Assembly: GCA_024641225.1 (NCBI GenBank)
Contig: JAHEDN010000081.1
Location: 1-8,994, forward strand
Direction: 5' to 3'
Source of the DNA: Burkholderiales bacterium
GTDB taxonomy: Bacteria; Pseudomonadota; Gammaproteobacteria; Burkholderiales; Burkholderiaceae_F
DNA: 8,994 nt
Each line of letters starts with the position of its first letter. Within the stretch, counting starts at the first letter, position 1. Positions 8,613-8,994 of this stretch are shown piece after piece. The notes below the pieces were generated by a model that worked only from the letters and a program-made list of their open reading frames with translations, did not search any database and was not told the origin of the DNA. A program made the position numbers and the translations under genes.

Positions 8613-8957
8613 GAAGACGCTGCCGTTGTCTGGTTCTTTTCCGGGGGATGTCGCCGATTCCGGGCCGCTTGCCGCCGCCCGCGGCCCGTAGCGTGCCGAC
8701 CCGCAGCGCGGTGGACACGACGAAGCTTCATTCTAAGGCCTGCGTCGTTGGGATCGTCGGCTTCGTCTTCGTCCGTGCCGCGTGCGCAAACCGCAAGCAA
8801 CGCTTCGATCGAGCAGCCGGCTGTGCGACAGGCGCACGCAGTCGATTGCCCGGGACTGGAATTGACCTGCCGCATGTCCCGCAGGCGTCGGGGCGGAACC
8901 TTTCCGGGCATGCCATGACGTATCTGGAAGAAAGGTGGTCTCAGGGAGAGCGGAAGG
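8613..8957. other. Non-coding stretch between the antiporter and a possible divergent gene
   Basis: About 345 bp in which I find no convincing gene. Short open frames on both strands have low-complexity Arg/Ala/Pro-rich translations and no ribosome sites. The stretch presumably holds the promoter and a leader of 100 bases or so for the antiporter operon, and the leader of the rightward partial gene. GGCATGCC at 8907-8914 is a perfect 8-bp palindrome of unknown meaning. TTGACC at 8862-8867 on the plus strand resembles a -35 box, but no -10 lies at the right distance. Confidence 0.5.
8730..8735 (-). promoter_or_regulatory. Possible -10 box for the antiporter operon
   Basis: The minus strand reads TAGAAT, five of six matches to TATAAT, about 118 bases before the antiporter start. 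The expected -35 position reads GACGAT, a poor match. The call is weak and rests on one hexamer in a GC-rich region. Confidence 0.22.
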
Positions 8958-8994
8958 ATGTCGAAGTTCGTTTGGATGGGCGCGCTCGTCATGG
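8958..8994 (+). CDS. Possible start of a divergent gene, signal-peptide-like N-terminus (12 codons)
   Basis: On the plus strand, GGGAG at 8943-8947 (ten bases before the ATG) and a purine run lead into an ATG at 8958 followed by codons for MSKFVWMGALVM before the window ends. One Lys followed by a hydrophobic run would suit a signal peptide or membrane anchor. A competing ATG at 8915 opens another frame to the edge but has no ribosome site. With only 12 residues no function can be named, and the frame could be chance. Confidence 0.35.
   Translation, partial: MSKFVWMGALVM

Noticed and set aside
7549..8718. 389-codon minus-strand frame overlapping the antiporter
   Set aside because: It is an out-of-frame reading of the antiporter gene, Arg/Gly/Ala rich and with no membrane pattern.
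8862..8867. Sigma-70 promoter for the divergent gene (TTGACC as -35)
   Set aside because: No sequence resembling TATAAT lies 16-18 bases downstream.
8728..8916. 62-codon minus-strand frame in the right-hand spacer
   Set aside because: No ribosome site, Arg/Ala/Pro-rich composition and no motif. Considered as a small upstream gene and dropped.

Overview
The window is high in G+C (about two thirds by eye) and densely coded. Every gene I can support lies on the minus strand, except a possible divergent gene entering at the right edge. G+C content, codon use and protein sequence suggest a betaproteobacterium, perhaps of the Rhodocyclales type. That placement is a judgement from general resemblance, because there is no rRNA or marker gene here. 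I see no insertion sequences, CRISPR arrays, tRNAs or phage genes.

Reading in the direction of transcription (right to left), the first block is a tightly packed three-gene operon. A CPA2-type membrane antiporter (8612-7404) is followed by a YbdK/GCS2-family carboxylate-amine ligase (7407-6238) and a PuuD-like class I glutamine amidotransferase/gamma-glutamyl hydrolase (6238-5291). The first junction is an ATGA overlap. The second shares one base between TAG and a GTG start. The ligase should join an amine to a glutamate-type carboxylate using ATP, and the hydrolase family cleaves gamma-glutamyl amides. The antiporter has only the membrane domain and appears to lack the acidic residue normally found at the ion site. 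This block is the least understood part of the window.

After a 120-bp spacer with inverted repeats comes a glycogen/maltodextrin-to-trehalose operon: glgX (5170-3035), treZ (2976-1162) and malQ (from 1165, running off the left edge). GlgX debranches glycogen, MalQ rearranges the released malto-oligosaccharides, and TreZ releases trehalose from maltooligosyl-trehalose. The partner synthase TreY is not in the window and probably lies just beyond the left edge.

The right-hand 345 bp or so (8613-8957) is non-coding as far as I can tell. It probably holds the antiporter operon promoter and the leader of a divergent gene whose first codons (from 8958) look like a signal peptide start. One reading of the whole window is a stress or osmoadaptation neighbourhood, combining trehalose synthesis, cation antiport and gamma-glutamyl metabolite turnover. 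That reading is inference.
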